Positions 9,401 through 18,176 of a stretch of DNA of 64,000 nucleotides are shown in pieces. Positions within the stretch are counted from its first letter, which is position 1, and the number at the start of each line of letters is the position of its first letter. The stretch covers positions 3,857,501 through 3,921,500 of the forward strand of contig JADJRL010000003.1 of the NCBI GenBank assembly GCA_016712225.1, read 5' to 3'. The stretch comes from Candidatus Defluviibacterium haderslevense. Lineage in GTDB: Bacteria; Bacteroidota; Bacteroidia; Chitinophagales; Saprospiraceae. Both the position numbers and the translations under genes were made by a program. Under the pieces are notes generated by a model. The model had not been told where the DNA came from. It did not search any database and worked only from the letters and a program-made list of their open reading frames with translations.

Positions 9401-10936
9401 ACGCCATATTGTTTAACAGGAATTGTAACGGTTATCATGCCAAATAATGGACAAGTAACTATTTGGGCTAAAGATTTTAACCTTGCAAGTACAGATAATT
9501 GCACTCCAAATGAATTATTGAGATATTCATTTACTTCAAATATAGCAGATAGCTTCAAGGTTATTCGTTGTGCTGATTTGGATAATGGCCGGGTTGATAC
9601 ATTTGATGTTGATATGTATGTATTTGATAAGGAAAATAATTTTGATTTGTGTCATACGAAACTAATTGTTCAAGATAATCAGAATGCTTGTCCGGACAAT
9701 TTATCAAGTGGTATGGTGTCAGGTTTAATCTATGTCTCAAATAATAATATTGCAGATTTAGTACCTGTACAATGCCAAAACCTTGTGAACAGTGAAATGC
9801 GAGAAAGCGTGACTACCAATAATGGAACTTATGCTTTTGAAAATTTGACAATGCAAACTGATTATGTCATCAAACCTTTATTAAATACAGATCATTTAAA
9901 AGGTGTTTCAACAAAAGATATTGTAAAAATTCAAAAACATATCTTAGGAATTGAGTCTTTAACAGATCCATATAAATTAATAGCGGCTGATGTAAATATT
10001 TCAAAATCTATTACCGCTAAAGATATTTCTGATATTAGAAAATTAATTTTAGGCGTAACTCCAACTTTTCAAAATAGCCCATCATGGACATTTGTAGATG
10101 CTGGATTTAAATTTGATCCTTCTAACCCATTTGATTTTCCGAATTTTATTAAAATAAATCAAATGTCTAAACCAATGCTTGAAAATAATTTTGTAGCGGT
10201 AAAGATTGGTGATGTGACAGGAGAGGCTAATACAGGTTCATTGAATCATGCTGGTCAGCGTACAAACGAAATTTGTGGATTTGAAATGGAATTATCTCCA
10301 GTTCAATTAGATCAAGAAATAAGAATTCCATTTTATACTTCTACTTCTTGGAATGAAGTTGAAGGGATGCAACTTGAATTAGGTTTTGATGCGAATGTAT
10401 TATCATTTGAAAGAATTGAATCTAGTCAAATTGTTATGGATCAATCGAATTACAAAGCTAATAATGGAAGTATCAGAATGTCATGGAGCACAAATGTAGA
10501 AACCAATATAGTACATACTGAGCCTTTATTCTATTTGGTGTTTACTGGTAAAATAAATGGTGAGTTAAATCCAAATGTAATTCAGTTACATGCACAAAAC
10601 ATGGCTCCTGAATTCTATACTAACAGTACCGATGCTAACATTACATTATTGCTTAGAAATAAAAAAGCAAGCAGTGCTACTTATGAATTATATCAAAATA
10701 TTCCAAATCCTTTCAGTGGTAAAACAACGATTTATTATCGATTGCCAGCCGATGAATCAGTTAAATTAAGCATTTTTGATTTGTCTGGTAAGCTCATTGA
10801 ATCGAATTATTTGACTGGAAAGAAAGGAGTTAATTCTGCAGAGGTTAATATTAATCCATCTCAATCGGGTGTATTGTATTATCAATTAGATACAAAGGAA
10901 TTTATTGCTACACGTAAAATGGTAGTTATACGATAA
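6461..10936 (+). CDS. Giant T9SS-secreted HYR-like/dockerin/cohesin-like surface protein, copy 2
   Basis: Paralogue of the gene at 1917, about 1,491 aa. The chosen ATG (6461) places a good signal peptide (to LNAQ) at the N-terminus; in-frame starts at 6425 (ATG) and 6365 (GTG) would add 12 or 32 residues ahead of it. The head (about 45-170) differs from copies 1 and 3 and resembles a DUF11-type beta domain (VTYRIMVVNSNCA). From about residue 200 the cysteine-rich core matches the paralogues (EGxxx, NNSCWG, FCCED, DQCGN blocks). A dockerin is at about 1144-1202 (DVNISKSITAKD), a cohesin-like domain at about 1280-1394 (LELGFDANVLSFERI), and a T9SS tail at 1407-1491 (YQNIPNPF ... KMVVIR). Function is unknown; surface structure or adhesion is inferred. 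Confidence 0.85.
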   Translation: MSNLLQKKQLTRSQNSINVLSSIKLLALVLLFLPLHGSLNAQCFTVTKSLLGVAPATSNIPGNIDVTYRIMVVNSNCAIATGVNVSEDLASVANLGTAFVSVVGFPVIAYVSPTANGGIVNTGYTGTAVDPNLLTAIGGAVLFQNDTVIYHLTVQVNPRAAGAPGVLNNTAIVTNILPVATPPSNSNAVALPDCWSNCQLACNNQVQVSVNSFCEAEILSAMILEGESSVCANLGFFQVTLYYNNVLVTMPLNKSFIGKKLKVNVRNIVCNNSCWGNILLEDKTPPVLNCKVRDTFSCATNLNPVSFGFPVNPAFINLSVYPYVVTGLDACGSVTLTFKDSIVKYDCSNSVLSATVYRKWCAKDPGGYETCCIDTIDLQRGTIADIVLPRHYDGQPGNLPALQCNGSWTKFPNGNPDTTATGTGKPSGILCGNIQYDFSDDTLRVCPGTFKLLRRWLIIDWCDPNNRLNFIQLIKVVDDRAPAFIPPATITISTETHSCAGSYIVPVPENLLPNTVNNVNTPYVLENCSGWTYTVRHLAATDPNNCNPAFGAGDTHNVTKLADGRYRVDNMPLGCNWIYYRVCDGCGNCTEGSFDIKVEDKTPPNAVCQQKTVVALTTNGGSGSVRATVPASTFDQGSFDNCAMGRFRARRMNPSSCGSTNFADSVSFCCEDVLASPIRIVLQVIDKANNSSECMVDVIVQDKLPPHISCPRDTVVNCETDISNLNVFGNATATDNCSVVISTRVENNLTACNVGTIKRWFIATDPGGRKDSCFQVITVRDIRPFKGADITWPADITLVGCNNSTSTSITGKPVFANQDHCNQIIANSTDLTFNYVEGVCFKILRKWTVIDWCTYDVRNPVEGVGLWYHTQVIKINNTQAPTFTSSCADRDSCIRENCNVQIRFTASATDDCTMQDELIWTYQLDRDNNGTIDQTGSSRSFLPNTNLTAGTHRITFTVSDQCGNKSTCTYLQTVHDCKLPTPYCLTGIVTVIMPNNGQVTIWAKDFNLASTDNCTPNELLRYSFTSNIADSFKVIRCADLDNGRVDTFDVDMYVFDKENNFDLCHTKLIVQDNQNACPDNLSSGMVSGLIYVSNNNIADLVPVQCQNLVNSEMRESVTTNNGTYAFENLTMQTDYVIKPLLNTDHLKGVSTKDIVKIQKHILGIESLTDPYKLIAADVNISKSITAKDISDIRKLILGVTPTFQNSPSWTFVDAGFKFDPSNPFDFPNFIKINQMSKPMLENNFVAVKIGDVTGEANTGSLNHAGQRTNEICGFEMELSPVQLDQEIRIPFYTSTSWNEVEGMQLELGFDANVLSFERIESSQIVMDQSNYKANNGSIRMSWSTNVETNIVHTEPLFYLVFTGKINGELNPNVIQLHAQNMAPEFYTNSTDANITLLLRNKKASSATYELYQNIPNPFSGKTTIYYRLPADESVKLSIFDLSGKLIESNYLTGKKGVNSAEVNINPSQSGVLYYQLDTKEFIATRKMVVIR

Positions 10937-10959
10937 ACGGTTCTTGGATAATTGGGCAT

Positions 10960-10985
10960 AACCGGAAACTCTTGAGTTTCCGGTT
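10960..10985 (+). terminator. Hairpin after giant gene 2
   Basis: Perfect arms AACCGGAAACTC and GAGTTTCCGGTT with a two-base apex lie 23 bases after the stop codon. Only a short T stretch follows, so termination is likely but not certain. Confidence 0.6.
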
Positions 10986-11045
10986 TAATCCCTTACTAAA
11001 CCGATTTTAAACTAAATTAATTAGCATCAAGAAAATAGAATTAAC

Positions 11046-14000
11046 ATGAGACAATTAATACAAATTAAAAAATATCTTATGAATAAGATGATTTCAAAAA
11101 CAAATTCAAACATAATATTAGTGTTGGTTTGTTTATTCATGGGCAATGTAATGTCCGCCCAAACTTTAGTTGCACGTTTTGGCACTGACACCAGTGTTTG
11201 TAGAAGTGCTACAAGTGTTATCTATGATGTCACAACACCAGGAGCTAATCCATGGACCTTTACTGTATTAGGAGGTGGAACTATTGCTTCTTCTACAACA
11301 ACTTCTGTTACAGTTAATTGGGGTAGTTCCGCAGGAATATTTTTTATTCGTGCATTAGATATCCTAACGAACACTTCATTAATAAGACAAGTTGTTATCG
11401 AAGGTGACCTATCATTAGCTTGTGATGATTTGGTAAACGTATCACTGGATGGCAATTGTCAGGCGTTAATTACTCCATCTACTATGATAGAAGGTAATGA
11501 ATATCCTGATGATTCTTATGATGTTATAGTATACAATGTAGATGGTTCCGTTGTGCCAAATGATATTGTTAATTATTCACATCTTGGAAAAAAATTACGT
11601 GTTTATGTAAAGCATTTATGTTCTGGTATTGCTTGTTGGGGATATATTAATATCGAAGATAAATATATTCCTTCATTATTATGTAGTACCATACCTGATA
11701 CTGTAAGATGTGATGAAGATGCATCTCCATTGAATCCAAGAATTGGATTTCCTGTGCCTATTACTGCAACAGTTGTCGCTATCCCTGGGAAAGAAAATTG
11801 TTATTCTGTAACTGGCTTTGACTTATGTTGTGCAGTTGAATTATGTTATACTGATGTGTATACTAAATTTGGATGTAACCAGCCTGTTTATGCATCAACT
11901 GTAAGATATTGGACTGCTAAAGATTGTAAAGGGAATGCAACAAATTGCAATGAAACAATCATTGTACAACAAGGAAGTTTGGATAGCGTAAGATGCCCAT
12001 TAAGTTATGATGGAATCCAAAATCCATATTTAAAATGTGATTCCATTGAACCTGCTTCAGGACCATATCCTGCTGGATGGAATGCTTTAGATAATGGTAA
12101 TCCATCACCTTATGATTACTACAATTCAAATGGTGTTTTAATTTGGAAGGGTACTGGATTCCCAACAAATGTGAATTGCGATCATTTAGCTGTGACTTAT
12201 AGAGATTTAAAAATTCCAGTTTGTGGAAGTTCATTTAAAATATTTAGAAATTGGAAAATTTTTGATTGGTGTTCTGGTAGATATATTGAATGCAACCAGT
12301 TAATAAAAGTAGAGGATACTAAAGCTCCTGTTATTTCATGTTCTGAAAACTATATTGTTTTCCCAATGGATTATTATTCATGTAGTGGTACCGCTGTTGT
12401 AAATGGTCCTACTAATATTTTTGATTGTTCTAGTACAACGCTTGCTGTATCCTATAAGAAGGCTGGACCTGATGGTACACCTGAAGATGGTGATTTTAGA
12501 ACAGAAGGGGTGACTTATCTAGCAAATGGCAAAGTAAGAATTTCAGGATTGCCAGCGGATACATCTTGGGTAAGATATACAGTAACAGATGCTTGTGGTA
12601 ATTCAACAAAATGTACAGTTGAAGTTATTATAGAAGATAATTTGGATCCAGTTGCTGTTTGTGATGAACACACAGTTGTAACTCTTGGTGATAGCGGAAC
12701 TGCGAAAGTTTTTGCGAATTCATTTAATGAAGGAAGTTTTGATAATTGTGCTTTAGATTCTATAATAGTTAGAAGAGTGTCTGATAACTGTAATGTTTTG
12801 GGTAGTACAAGTTTTGGAAATTCAGTAACATTCTGTTGTGAAGATGTTAATCTAAGTCCTATCATGGTCGTTCTTAGAGTTATAGATAAATCAGGTAATT
12901 ATAATGAGTGTATGGTGTCTGTTACTGTTCAAGATAAAATTGCACCAAAAATTACTTGTCCATCTAATAAAACAGTTGGTTGTACCACTGATATTTATGA
13001 TTTGACAATTATGGGCAGAGCTACAGCTACAGATAACTGTTCTAATGTAACCATTAATTACAAAGATGATTCTACTGGATTTAGATGCAAAACAGGAATC
13101 ATCACCAGACATTGGAGAGCGCAAGATGCAGGTGGACGATTTGATCTTTGTGACCAAATTATAACTATAATTGACCCAAATCCGTTGACATTAAATCAGA
13201 TTACATTTCCAAATGAAATTACTATAAATGGATGTATTTTGGCTGATGCTAATCCGGATATTACGGGTAAACCAACCTGGCCAGCAAAACCATGTGCAAA
13301 CATTATTGCAGGATACGATGATGAGAAATTCTTTAGTGTTGAAGGATTTTGTATAAAGATAATCCGTCACTGGAGAGTTATAGATTGGTGTCTTTATGAT
13401 GTGAATTCAAATAATTCAAATGGTGTGTGGACCAAAGATCAATTAATAAAAGTTGAAAATAAGGTTAAACCGACATTAACAACTGCTACAACTACACGAA
13501 AAGATTTGTGTGCAGATGATAATACATGTAGTGCTTATGTAAGTCTATTTGGGGAGGCAACTGATGATTGTACTGATTCGACTTTATTAAAATGGACATT
13601 TGCGATTGATTTTGATAATAATAATTCAATTGATGTTAATGGTACTGGTAAAGTAGCATCAGGAACTTATAGAACGGGTACTCATAGAGTTCGTTGGTCC
13701 GTGACGGATGCTTGTGGTAACACAGCTACCGGAGACCAAATATTCCAAATCAGAGATTGTAAAGTACCTAGTCCGGTATGTAGAACTGGATTAATCACTG
13801 TTGTTATGGCAACGAATGGTATGGTTACAGTTAAAGCTAAGGATTTTGATGAAAATACAAATCCAAATAGTGCAAGTTCAGATAATTGTACTCCTAGATC
13901 AAAACTTAGATTCTCATTTACATCAAATGTAAATGATACAACAAGAACATTTAAGTGTTCAGATATACCTAATGGTGTTTCAAGGGATACCACGATAAGG

Positions 14001-15350
14001 ATGTATGTAACAGATGAAGAAGGATTGCAAGATTTTTGTATAACTAAGCTAACACTTCAAGACAATTCAGGAAATATTTGTCCTAACAAATTAAGTGGAG
14101 GAATGGTATCTGGATTGGTTTATGCACCTACTAATGCGCCTTTGAAAAATGCTACAATTGATTTAATAAAGACTACAAGTAAACTAGGGGATTTGAATAC
14201 ACCGGACGAAGGAAATTATTCATTTATTGATCTTGCAGAAGGGGAGGCTTATGACTTGGTGCCAGCAAAAAATGATGATGCTTTAAATGGTATTACAACA
14301 GCAGATATCGTTGTTATTCAAAAACATATACTTGGATTAAGTAAGTTTAATACTCCGCTTAAATATATAGCTGCAGATGTGAATAATTCAAAATCAATAA
14401 CCGCTGCAGATATTGTAGAATTGCGAAAATTAATATTAGGTGTTACCAATACATTTAAAAACGAACAAAAATCTTGGAGATTTATTAATAAGAAATTTGA
14501 ATTTCAAGATAATAATAATCCTTGGATGAATAATGGTTGGGATGAAAAAATTCACATTGATAATTTGCAAGGTGAAATGAAAGAAAATGATTTTATAGCT
14601 GTTAAAATTGGTGACTTAAATGCTTCTGCAAAAACAAACTTAGCACTAGCTTCTCAAACCCGTACAGCTGGAAATATTTTCTTCGAATTGGAAAATAAAG
14701 ACCTAGAAGCTGCTTCAGAAATTGCCATTCCGGTATATGGTAAATGGAATAATACCATTGTTGGATTTCAAATGAGTTGGACTTTTAATCAAAATCAAGT
14801 AGAGTTTATTAAAATTACTTCTGGAGCAATGACCATGAATGAATCCAATCTTGGATTGACAGATGTTCAAAAAGGAATGATACATATGAGTTGGAATTCA
14901 AATCAAGGAGTTACAACTAGTTCAGCACCTTTATTTTATATCGTTGTGAAATCTAAAATGGGAGCAGTGAATGCTAGCGAAGTATTTAATTTGTCTTCAG
15001 AATTTTTAGCTACTGAAGCTTATACTCAAGAATTGGATGTATTGAATATACAATTGCGAGAAAGAACCTCACATCAAAGTTTGGCTAAGTTTGAATTATA
15101 TCAAAATACACCAAATCCATTCTCTGAGAAAACAAACATTGCGTTTCAATCTCCTGCTTCTGAGCGTGTTTTCTTGAAAATTCATGACATATCAGGAAAA
15201 TTATTGTTGATCAAGCAAATTGATGCCCATTCAGGTTTGAATGTCATCGCATTAGATAAAAATGATTTTGCTAGTGGAAATGGTGTATTCTATTATACTT
15301 TAGAAACATCTTCATTAGTAAGTACCAAGAAGATGATCCTATCAAAATAA
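11046..15350 (+). CDS. Giant T9SS-secreted HYR-like/dockerin/cohesin-like surface protein, copy 3
   Basis: Third tandem paralogue, 1,434 aa. The signal peptide ends in MSAQ; an internal ATG at 11079 (MNKMISK) is an alternative start giving a more usual signal length. The head (about 40-125) is PKD-like (VTVNWGSSAGIFFIR), while the core from LACDDLVNVSLDG onward follows the other copies: CWGYI, DWC, a GNSVTFCCED block and repeated DNC/DACGN turns. The dockerin lies at about 1075-1134 (DVNNSKSITAAD with QKHILG), the cohesin-like domain at about 1215-1335 (FQMSWTFNQNQVEFIKI) and the T9SS tail at 1348-1434 (LYQNTPNPF ... KMILSK). A strong U-tract terminator ends the cluster. No catalytic residues were recognised. 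Confidence 0.85.
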   Translation: MRQLIQIKKYLMNKMISKTNSNIILVLVCLFMGNVMSAQTLVARFGTDTSVCRSATSVIYDVTTPGANPWTFTVLGGGTIASSTTTSVTVNWGSSAGIFFIRALDILTNTSLIRQVVIEGDLSLACDDLVNVSLDGNCQALITPSTMIEGNEYPDDSYDVIVYNVDGSVVPNDIVNYSHLGKKLRVYVKHLCSGIACWGYINIEDKYIPSLLCSTIPDTVRCDEDASPLNPRIGFPVPITATVVAIPGKENCYSVTGFDLCCAVELCYTDVYTKFGCNQPVYASTVRYWTAKDCKGNATNCNETIIVQQGSLDSVRCPLSYDGIQNPYLKCDSIEPASGPYPAGWNALDNGNPSPYDYYNSNGVLIWKGTGFPTNVNCDHLAVTYRDLKIPVCGSSFKIFRNWKIFDWCSGRYIECNQLIKVEDTKAPVISCSENYIVFPMDYYSCSGTAVVNGPTNIFDCSSTTLAVSYKKAGPDGTPEDGDFRTEGVTYLANGKVRISGLPADTSWVRYTVTDACGNSTKCTVEVIIEDNLDPVAVCDEHTVVTLGDSGTAKVFANSFNEGSFDNCALDSIIVRRVSDNCNVLGSTSFGNSVTFCCEDVNLSPIMVVLRVIDKSGNYNECMVSVTVQDKIAPKITCPSNKTVGCTTDIYDLTIMGRATATDNCSNVTINYKDDSTGFRCKTGIITRHWRAQDAGGRFDLCDQIITIIDPNPLTLNQITFPNEITINGCILADANPDITGKPTWPAKPCANIIAGYDDEKFFSVEGFCIKIIRHWRVIDWCLYDVNSNNSNGVWTKDQLIKVENKVKPTLTTATTTRKDLCADDNTCSAYVSLFGEATDDCTDSTLLKWTFAIDFDNNNSIDVNGTGKVASGTYRTGTHRVRWSVTDACGNTATGDQIFQIRDCKVPSPVCRTGLITVVMATNGMVTVKAKDFDENTNPNSASSDNCTPRSKLRFSFTSNVNDTTRTFKCSDIPNGVSRDTTIRMYVTDEEGLQDFCITKLTLQDNSGNICPNKLSGGMVSGLVYAPTNAPLKNATIDLIKTTSKLGDLNTPDEGNYSFIDLAEGEAYDLVPAKNDDALNGITTADIVVIQKHILGLSKFNTPLKYIAADVNNSKSITAADIVELRKLILGVTNTFKNEQKSWRFINKKFEFQDNNNPWMNNGWDEKIHIDNLQGEMKENDFIAVKIGDLNASAKTNLALASQTRTAGNIFFELENKDLEAASEIAIPVYGKWNNTIVGFQMSWTFNQNQVEFIKITSGAMTMNESNLGLTDVQKGMIHMSWNSNQGVTTSSAPLFYIVVKSKMGAVNASEVFNLSSEFLATEAYTQELDVLNIQLRERTSHQSLAKFELYQNTPNPFSEKTNIAFQSPASERVFLKIHDISGKLLLIKQIDAHSGLNVIALDKNDFASGNGVFYYTLETSSLVSTKKMILSK

Positions 15351-15376
15351 TCATTGTTAATTAATCGGTTTAGCTA

Positions 15377-15413
15377 GGAAGTGCTTCATTATGAAGCACT
15401 TCCTTTTTTTTTT
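15377..15413 (+). terminator. Rho-independent terminator closing the giant-gene cluster
   Basis: GGAAGTGCTTCA and TGAAGCACTTCC pair around a TTA loop at 15377-15403 and are followed by ten T. It lies 26 bases after the stop of the third paralogue and just before the convergent mutS stop. Confidence 0.85.
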
Positions 15414-15432
15414 GTGTAATATTAAAATTTAT

Positions 15433-18051
15433 TTACAATTTTGCTTTCCATTCCAAAAGCTTCATCAAGCATTCAACAGGAGACATGGTTTGTATGTCGA
15501 TGTGTTTAAGTTGATCTAAAATCCAATGTTCTTGTTCACTTTGGGATGTGGTGGATTTGATTTCAAATGTTGTCAAGTTGGATTTTATATTTGCCTCAGA
15601 AGAACTTTGGGAACGTTGTGCCTCCAATTCAATTAAGATCATTTCTGCTCTTCGAATAATTTCTTCCGGCATGCCTGCCATTTTTGCCACATGAATTCCA
15701 AATGAATGCTCACTTCCACCCGGAATTAATTTTCGTAAAAAAATAACTTTCTTATTAATTTCTTGTGTTGCAACATGAAAGTTTTTTATTCTTGGATATA
15801 ATGTAGATAATTCATTCAATTCATGATAGTGCGTTGCAAAAAGTGTTTTTGCTCTTTTGTTCTGATGTTGATGAATATATTCTGCAATGGACCAGGCAAT
15901 AGATATTCCATCGTAAGTGCTTGTGCCTCTTCCGATTTCGTCAAGAAGAATCAATGATCTTTCAGATAAGTTATTCAATATTGAGGCTGTTTCATTCATT
16001 TCAACCATGAAGGTTGATTCGCCGGATGAAATATTGTCGCTAGCTCCTACACGAGTATATAATCTATCTATTAATCCAATGGAAGCTTTTGATACAGGAA
16101 CAAAAGAACCTATTTGAGTCATGAGACAAATCACCGCAGTTTGTCTGAGGATGGCTGATTTCCCTGACATATTTGGACCGGTAATCATCAGTATCTGTTG
16201 TGTGTCTTGATCTAGATATAAATCATTGGGAATATAAAATTCTCCTTCGGGCAACTGTCGTTCGATAACAGGATGGCGCCCTTCAATAATTTCTATACTA
16301 AAACCATCATGAATTTCAGGCTTGTTGTAATTGTATTTTGTAGCAGTAATTGAGAAACTTAATAAACAATCCAAACTTGCAATGACATGTGCATTTTGTT
16401 GTAATGGAAGCATGTATTCTTGAAGGTCATTAACTAATTGGTTGAATAATTCTTCTTCTATGGTGAGGATTCGTTCTTCGGCTCCAAGTATTTTTGATTC
16501 TAATTTCTTTAATTCATCAGTCACATATCGTTCGCCAGTGGACATGGTTTGTTTGCGAACCCAGTGATCAGGAATTAATCCTTGATTTTTATATTTATTG
16601 GTGACCTCAAGGAAGTAACCAAATACTGAATTATATCCTATTTTTAAGTTCGTAATTCCTGTATTGATCACTTCTTGTTTTTGGATATCCAGTAATAAGT
16701 CTTTACTGTTTTTTAGGACATATCTTAACTCATCCAATTCTGAGTTCCACCCATCTTTAAAAATTCCACCTTTATTTATAGCATTAGGGGCTTCAGGCAA
16801 TAATTGGGATTCAATTTTAGCGTATAAATCGGAACACAAATCTAATCTATCAGCCAATCCTTTCAATAAAGGATCGGTTTGGTGGTACAGAGTCGTTTTA
16901 ATTGGATTGATACGACTTAAAGTATTTTGAATATGAATCAGCTCTCTTGGGTTGATTCTACGTAACGGAATTTTTGAAACCAATCGTTCCAGATCGCCAA
17001 ATGATTTTAATTTTTCTTTTATTAAATCACTTAGGTCTTGATTTGAATTAATGGTGCTTACGGCATCCAGTCTTTGTTGGATTTTTTTAATATCCAACAA
17101 AGGCATAAGTATCCATTTTCTAAGTAATCTAGAACCCATAGCTGTGAACGTCTCATCCAAGACTTGGATTAATGATTTTCCTTCAAGGTGTAAAGGTTCA
17201 ACCAATTCTAAATTTCTAATGGTAAACCGATCCATCCAAACAAAATCTTCATTGATCAGTCTACTAATTTGCGATAGATGTTTTGGATTGTGATTTTCAG
17301 TGGATTCGAGATAATGTAAAATGGCGCCAGCAGCAATTTGTCCAAATATTTGATTTTCAATTCCGAATCCTTTTAAATTGCTAACCTGAAAATGGTGTAG
17401 TAATTTTTTTGTAGTATATTCAGATGTAAATATCCAATCTTCCAAAGCATAGGCATAATATTGTTCTGAAAACAATTGATCAAATATCAATTTTTTGGAC
17501 CGTGAATAAAGTATCTCTGATGGCTGAAAATTTTGGAGCAGTTTATTTATATACTCTTGTTGGCCTTCTGCAAGATAGAATTCCCCTGTTGAAATATCTA
17601 CAAATGAAACACCTATATGATTCATGTCGCCAACAAAAACGGCTCCAAGAAAATTATTCCTTTTTTGGTCTAATAATTTATTGTCGAGGGTAACTCCTGG
17701 AGTTATTACATCTGTAATGCCTCTTTTTACAATTTTTTTACCTTTACTTGGTTTCTCAAGTTGCTCACAAATGGCAACTCGATATCCAGCTTTAACTAAT
17801 TTAGGTAAATAGGCATCTAAAGCATGGAAAGGAAAACCTGCTAGTTCAATGGTTGAGCCACCATTATTTCGTTTTGTAAGCACTATTCCTAATACTTCGG
17901 AAGTGGTAATAGCATCACTCCCAAATGTTTCATAAAAATCACCCACTCTATATAGTAAAATAGCGTCGGGGTGTTTGGCCTTTAATGAATTGTATTGTTC
18001 CATTAAGGGCGTAACTGTAGTAGTCTCAAATAATAAATGTTGTTCAGACAC
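15433..18051 (-). CDS. mutS: DNA mismatch repair ATPase MutS
   Basis: MutS recognises mismatches and small loops and recruits MutL. The N-terminal mismatch-binding domain carries GDFYETF (the Phe-x-Glu wedge), followed by connector, lever and clamp regions. The ATPase shows Walker A GPNMSGKS at about 622-630, Walker B LILLDEIGRGTS and the ATHYHEL switch. The open frame extends upstream to 18177, but that start would overlap the divergent gene and adds about 42 residues unlike any MutS. A GTG at 18051 (VSEQHLLFETT) gives the usual length (about 872 aa), leaves a 125-base divergent promoter region, and sits just below a TATCTTTG box. Length and motifs indicate the MutS1 repair type, not MutS2. 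Confidence 0.95.
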   Translation of the reverse strand: MSEQHLLFETTTVTPLMEQYNSLKAKHPDAILLYRVGDFYETFGSDAITTSEVLGIVLTKRNNGGSTIELAGFPFHALDAYLPKLVKAGYRVAICEQLEKPSKGKKIVKRGITDVITPGVTLDNKLLDQKRNNFLGAVFVGDMNHIGVSFVDISTGEFYLAEGQQEYINKLLQNFQPSEILYSRSKKLIFDQLFSEQYYAYALEDWIFTSEYTTKKLLHHFQVSNLKGFGIENQIFGQIAAGAILHYLESTENHNPKHLSQISRLINEDFVWMDRFTIRNLELVEPLHLEGKSLIQVLDETFTAMGSRLLRKWILMPLLDIKKIQQRLDAVSTINSNQDLSDLIKEKLKSFGDLERLVSKIPLRRINPRELIHIQNTLSRINPIKTTLYHQTDPLLKGLADRLDLCSDLYAKIESQLLPEAPNAINKGGIFKDGWNSELDELRYVLKNSKDLLLDIQKQEVINTGITNLKIGYNSVFGYFLEVTNKYKNQGLIPDHWVRKQTMSTGERYVTDELKKLESKILGAEERILTIEEELFNQLVNDLQEYMLPLQQNAHVIASLDCLLSFSITATKYNYNKPEIHDGFSIEIIEGRHPVIERQLPEGEFYIPNDLYLDQDTQQILMITGPNMSGKSAILRQTAVICLMTQIGSFVPVSKASIGLIDRLYTRVGASDNISSGESTFMVEMNETASILNNLSERSLILLDEIGRGTSTYDGISIAWSIAEYIHQHQNKRAKTLFATHYHELNELSTLYPRIKNFHVATQEINKKVIFLRKLIPGGSEHSFGIHVAKMAGMPEEIIRRAEMILIELEAQRSQSSSEANIKSNLTTFEIKSTTSQSEQEHWILDQLKHIDIQTMSPVECLMKLLEWKAKL

Positions 18052-18066
18052 AAGCTGGTTTTGCCA

Positions 18067-18074
18067 CAAAGATA
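18067..18074 (-). promoter_or_regulatory. -7 box for mutS (TATCTTTG)
   Basis: On the minus strand TATCTTTG matches TAnnTTTG and lies 15 bases above the GTG start at 18051. It supports that start over the upstream ATG at 18177. No clear -33 element is seen. Confidence 0.35.
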
Positions 18075-18102
18075 TTAGCAGCTTCGTCGTATGAGTATAT
18101 TT

Positions 18103-18110
18103 TATATTTG
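18103..18110 (+). promoter_or_regulatory. -7 box for the TerB-like gene (TATATTTG)
   Basis: TATATTTG on the plus strand fits TAnnTTTG, 66 bases ahead of the ATG at 18177 and back-to-back with the mutS box. Confidence 0.35.
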
Positions 18111-18176
18111 TTTTTTTAATTTTTGATTGGTACAAAACAAAGCTTTTAGTACATTTGAGTTCTAAATGATTACACA

